From the NCBI GenBank assembly GCA_030142905.1, contig JASJOG010000278.1, positions 62,001 to 126,000 of the forward strand: a DNA stretch of 64,000 nucleotides, written 5' to 3'. The notes under the pieces were generated by a model. The model saw only the letters and a program-made list of their open reading frames with translations. It searched no databases and had not been told where the DNA came from. This stretch comes from Heliopora coerulea (Eukaryota; Cnidaria; Anthozoa; Scleralcyonacea; Helioporidae). Both the position numbers and the translations under genes were made by a program. Position 1 is the stretch's first letter. Each line of letters opens with the position of its first letter. This document shows positions 60,765 to 64,000 of this stretch, in pieces.

Positions 60765-63700
60765 ATGGAGCTAGCAAATGACTGGTTTAGAAATCTTCTG
60801 TACTTTTCTTCGTTTCTTGTATTTGGAATGACAGTCGGTATGGCTGGTCCAGCTTTGATGGATCTGCTTTTAATATACTTCAGTAACCTGGACGTTATTA
60901 ACGCTTTGGCGTGGATTCTCTTCTCGCAGTCCTTGATGCGCTTTGTGGGAGCAGTTGCTGCTGGAGTGATATCAGACAGGTATATTCAACGAATATTCAC
61001 TATTTAAACCCAATCAGATGAAATAGATTTTTGCTGCGAGCCATTAGGCGAGCAGCAACACTAATCTTGCAGCTGAGGTTGGACCACAAGTGTGTTTGAA
61101 TAACAGCAAAATTCTCAATTTGTGGATTTCCATATGTAGGAATAACTTTCAACTTTATTCGTTAATGGAAGTATTCATCAAGGTCACGAACGATTTAGTG
61201 ATATTTCAAGAGAAAGTCAGTTTTCTTTTATGAGTTTTGCGGCCTTGCTGTTTGCTCAATCAGTGGCAGTTTGTCCGTAGACGACTCACACAGTAGACCA
61301 GATCCTCACACGTGGAGACTTCATGTACCTAAAGGCTCCTGAAAACGAACTTATACCTGACGTAGAGACGTTGCCTCTAAACTTGGCTATGCCTACCTCC
61401 CAGCATTTCACTTTCTGTAAGAAATGGCCAGTATATTTGATAAAGGATGTTTTCAAGTGCCAGGATCTTACATTTTAAGAGCAGACCGGGACCAATTGTG
61501 ATACATGCAACTCTAGGGCCTCCGGCTAGGAATGAACCCCGCAACTTTGGGATTCTAATGAATGTTCTGTCGACTGAGCTACGAAAGCCGTTGCCGAGGG
61601 CTTGACCACGAGTTTTTATTTGTAAGAGTGGATACATAGGGGGAGAAAATGGTATATTCAACGAATATTTGGTATTTACAATTTTACAAAGAAAGGAAGA
61701 TTCTAACCCTCAAAAATTTTCTTCATTAAATTTAAATTCCATTTAATATCAGACAGGTACCTTTGCACCAAGCGGGGAGTCCACCACTGAAGACATAATT
61801 TCTGATTTTTAAAAATTCGTGAGACTTTAGTAGGCGTTATGTGTAAAAAAAAAGTGTATACCTTCGAAAATTTTGTCCGCCAGTTTACACGATAATCCGG
61901 GTGTTTTCCACGTCAAATCAGCAAAACGGGAAGTATTGAGAAGAAGAAATAAACCCTCACATATAAATGTTTAATTTCTTTAGCTAAAAAAACATGCATG
62001 TGACAAACCAGGCGTTCATGAGTAAAATTCTGAACCGTTGATGAGTGAAAATTCTCCAATTCCACGAATGAACAAAGAACTTCGAAGACAGAAGTGGTTC
62101 AATTCCTTCATTAGGTGAAAACCCCTTTCCATTTGTCAAATTGATATATTTTGATTCTTACACTTACGGCATTCTCTTGCAGGTTCGAATGCAATTATAA
62201 CGCACTACTTGCTGTTTGTCTGTTCTCTAACGCCATACTGCAAGTGGTTACACCTTTGTCGAAAAAGCTTTCGATTTTAATATCGTTGACGGCTATCTCC
62301 GGTCTCTTTGTTGGCGTGGTGGATACTGTCGCAAATATCGTCCTCATCAGCCTACACGGGATTAAGGTAAAGAGTATGAGTTTGATGGCGACGGTACCCA
62401 TTGGACAATACATATCATCTATAATTCAGCATTGGACAGCAAAGTCCAACATAGCTAAGGGGCACTATAGCAAAGCACAGCGCAACAAAACACATTACGG
62501 CAAAACACAACCCAACAGTACACAACACAACATGTAATTAATGATGTGGTGGCAGTACTAGAACGATAAACAACCGTTCACAACACAATACAGCACGATA
62601 CAAGAAAACACAACACAAGACTACACAACTCAATTCAGCACCACGCAAAACCCCAAAATTGCACGCAACCAACGTCACTCAACACCACACCAAAATACCA
62701 CACAACAAACCACAAGACAGCACGCAACACTACTCCACAACATCACACCACATAACTACACACAACACCACCCAACACTACCCCACAACATCACACCATA
62801 CAACACCACCCAACACTACCCCACAACATCACACCGCATAACAGAATACAACACCGCATAACAGAATACAACACCACCCAACACTACCCCACAACATCAC
62901 ACCGCATAACAGAATACAACACCACCCAACACTAACCCACAACACCATCCAACATCACATCTAACCACACCACACAACATAACCCCACAGCACACAAAAC
63001 AACTCAACACAACAACACCCAATACAATACAGTAGACACAATAAGACACAAAACAATGTAACAAAGGTTCTCTCTTTCACGGAGGCGTAACGCTTGCATT
63101 ATTTTACTCTGGCTAACGCCAAACAATTTTACTCATCAAAGGGGGAGCTCCCACCTCGAAAGAGTTAAAACAGCACAACACACCAAGTTGAACTCATCAA
63201 AAACACACACAGCAGAATACAATAAAATTAAACATTCTCAATTGACCACATAGCTCAATTGGTAGAGCAGACGTCCGTTAACCAGATAACGCGAGATCGA
63301 ATTTCGCTCAGGTGAACTCGGTTATTCGAGTTGGCTTTCTCTGGGTAGGTATATCAAGAAACATACGGGGTAGGTTCATCATACTACCTTCAGGGAAATT
63401 CTAACGTAAGACCAACCATTACGCAAGATGGAAAAGAATAAAACGCAAAGAGCGGCACATTGCAGATTATGCCAAACACGAGAACTAAATATTTCATCTT
63501 TTTAACTTTCAGGTTTCGCCGTATCTTCAGGTAAAATGTTCCATACTTTATACGCACAAGGATACATAATATATATAAACAACACAAAGCACATAAAGTA
63601 TGAATATATATATATATATATATATACATTTCTTTTCCCGTGATAATCTTAATTGAAATTGGAACATATTTCAACTGTTGTCTCCACTTTCCTTGCTCTA

Positions 63701-63956
63701 GGGTTTGTATTTCTGTTATGGCTTTGGAGCATTTGTCAGTCCTTTAATCGCGGAACCATTTCTCAGCGTCAAGACCAACAAAGAAGCAACCATGAAAGGG
63801 AGAGAAATGAACTATGTGTCCCAGAATTACTCACGACCATATTCATCGGTAATAATCCACGAAGCTTTAGACAAAGCGCCCTTCGAGGAGCCGAAGTATT
63901 GGACAAAAACTCGAGGCCGCATAGAAATAGCATTTTGGATCGTAGGAGCATTGCAT
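60765..63956 (+). CDS. MFSD4A-like: MFS transporter of the MFSD4 family, 5' part (4 exons)
   Basis: Exons 60765-60979, 62183-62366, 63513-63530 (18 nt) and 63702-63956, phases 0/2, 2/0, 0/0, 0/0; 224 codons seen. The first helix is LLYFSSFLVFGMTVGMAGPA followed by LMDLL, and the first exon ends in an AAGVISDR loop, the usual MFS motif-A position between helices 2 and 3. Exon 2 has FVGVVDTVANIVLI, and exons 3+4 read VSPYLQ then GLYFCYGFGAFVSPLIAEPF, a block I recognise from MFSD4A/MFSD4B. The long hydrophilic loop with PKYW before the next helix (IEIAFWIVGALH) also fits. Family members are plasma-membrane solute carriers (MFSD4B/NaGLT1 transports glucose); substrate here is unknown. Donor GTAAGC at 63957 shows that the gene continues to the right. 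The start is the first in-frame ATG; an extra upstream exon cannot be excluded. Confidence 0.85.
61500..61600 (-). mobile_element. SINE fragment, tRNA-like head
   Basis: Minus strand TCGTAGCTCAGTCGACAGAA and GTTGCGGGGTTCATTCCTAG give A and B boxes in the first intron of the MFSD4-like gene. Confidence 0.45.
62430..63060. repeat. ACAACACA-rich degenerate satellite
   Basis: About 600 bp built from CACAACA and CCACCCAACACTACCCCACA units, some 30-60 bp segments repeated several times. It starts about 60 bp after exon 2 of the MFSD4-like gene. Confidence 0.9.
63100..63170 (+). repeat. Short interspersed repeat, CTGGCTAACGCCA type
   Basis: TTTTACTCTGGCTAACGCCA and ATTTTACTCATCAAAGGGGG then GAGTTAAAA. 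Related copies at 40890-40960, 42505-42545, 53715-53785, 56515-56580 (minus), 57620-57690 and 59825-59900. About 70 bp each. Confidence 0.65.
63244..63315 (+). mobile_element. SINE fragment, tRNA-like head
   Basis: CATAGCTCAATTGGTAGAGC is a strong A box; the B box AGATCGAATTTCG is degenerate. Intron 2 of the MFSD4-like gene. Confidence 0.45.
63513..63530 (+). CDS. MFSD4A-like: 18-nt microexon of the MFSD4-like gene
   Basis: TTTCAG precedes and GTAAAA follows an 18-nt exon encoding VSPYLQ. Without it, exon 2 (ending HGIK) and exon 4 (starting GLYFCYG) are in phase but lack the short segment that precedes FxYGFGAxxSPLI in family members. Length and phase (0/0) fit exactly. Confidence 0.75.
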
Positions 63957-64000
63957 GTAAGCGTGTTAAAAATATGTCACTGTGATAGTTCACTAATGCA

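Noticed and set aside
63244..63315. Possible functional tRNA gene
   Set aside because: Good A box but a degenerate B box and no acceptor-stem pairing; better explained as a SINE head. The same holds for the other tRNA-like hits.
1..64000. CRISPR arrays, bacterial operons or phage genes
   Set aside because: Spliced genes, SINE/LINE content and microsatellites show eukaryotic nuclear DNA; none of the tandem repeats has spacer structure.

Overview
The window is eukaryotic, intron-rich and AT-rich, packed with small transposon relics, and most likely from a cnidarian, probably a stony coral or other anthozoan. That assignment is an inference from the protein architecture and repeat content; I could not run a search. 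Two genes lie head to head. Between 59448 and the left edge, on the minus strand, is most of a stabilin-like scavenger/adhesion receptor. I traced 63 coding exons, with splice sites and phase checked exon by exon: 6890 nt seen, 6891 if one probable missing base is counted, about 2297 codons. On the plus strand from 60765 is the 5' part of an MFS transporter of the MFSD4 family (four exons, 224 codons), which runs off the right edge.

The receptor reads as a signal peptide and Cys-rich head, then EGF block 1, FAS1-1, FAS1-2, EGF block 2, FAS1-3, FAS1-4, EGF block 3, FAS1-5, FAS1-6, EGF block 4, FAS1-7, a short Thr/Pro/Lys-rich stalk and a transmembrane helix at the left edge. This is the vertebrate STAB1/STAB2 order with the same seven FAS1 domains, but without the Link domain that precedes FAS1-7 in vertebrates. 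The cytoplasmic tail lies outside the window. FAS1-1 carries an apparent one-base deletion in an A run.

The introns hold almost everything else. There are two Crypton-type tyrosine-recombinase relics (21.4-22.9 and 37.3-38.9 kb), two Penelope-like GIY-YIG relics (23.7-24.4 and 43.8-44.4 kb), a 5'-truncated LINE (12.1-13.6 kb) and a clean hAT-type MITE with an 8-bp target duplication (27675-28401). Several further TIR families, tRNA-derived SINEs, hairpin/palindromic elements and many microsatellites are also present. Five hammerhead-ribozyme-like cores are visible. One (44370-44417) folds on paper as a complete type I ribozyme; another (23639-23684) is complete except for the catalytic G12.

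Other unusual structures are an eight- to nine-unit, 68-bp tandem array of tRNA-like units (about 6.88-7.47 kb) and a 94-bp-arm palindrome with no spacer at 25.49-25.68 kb. Intronic stretches not listed below looked like unremarkable AT-rich sequence; these include 1775-3145 (partly pyrimidine-rich), 3257-3892, 29263-30934 apart from a GT run, 46000-47100, 54110-55780 and 56844-57600.
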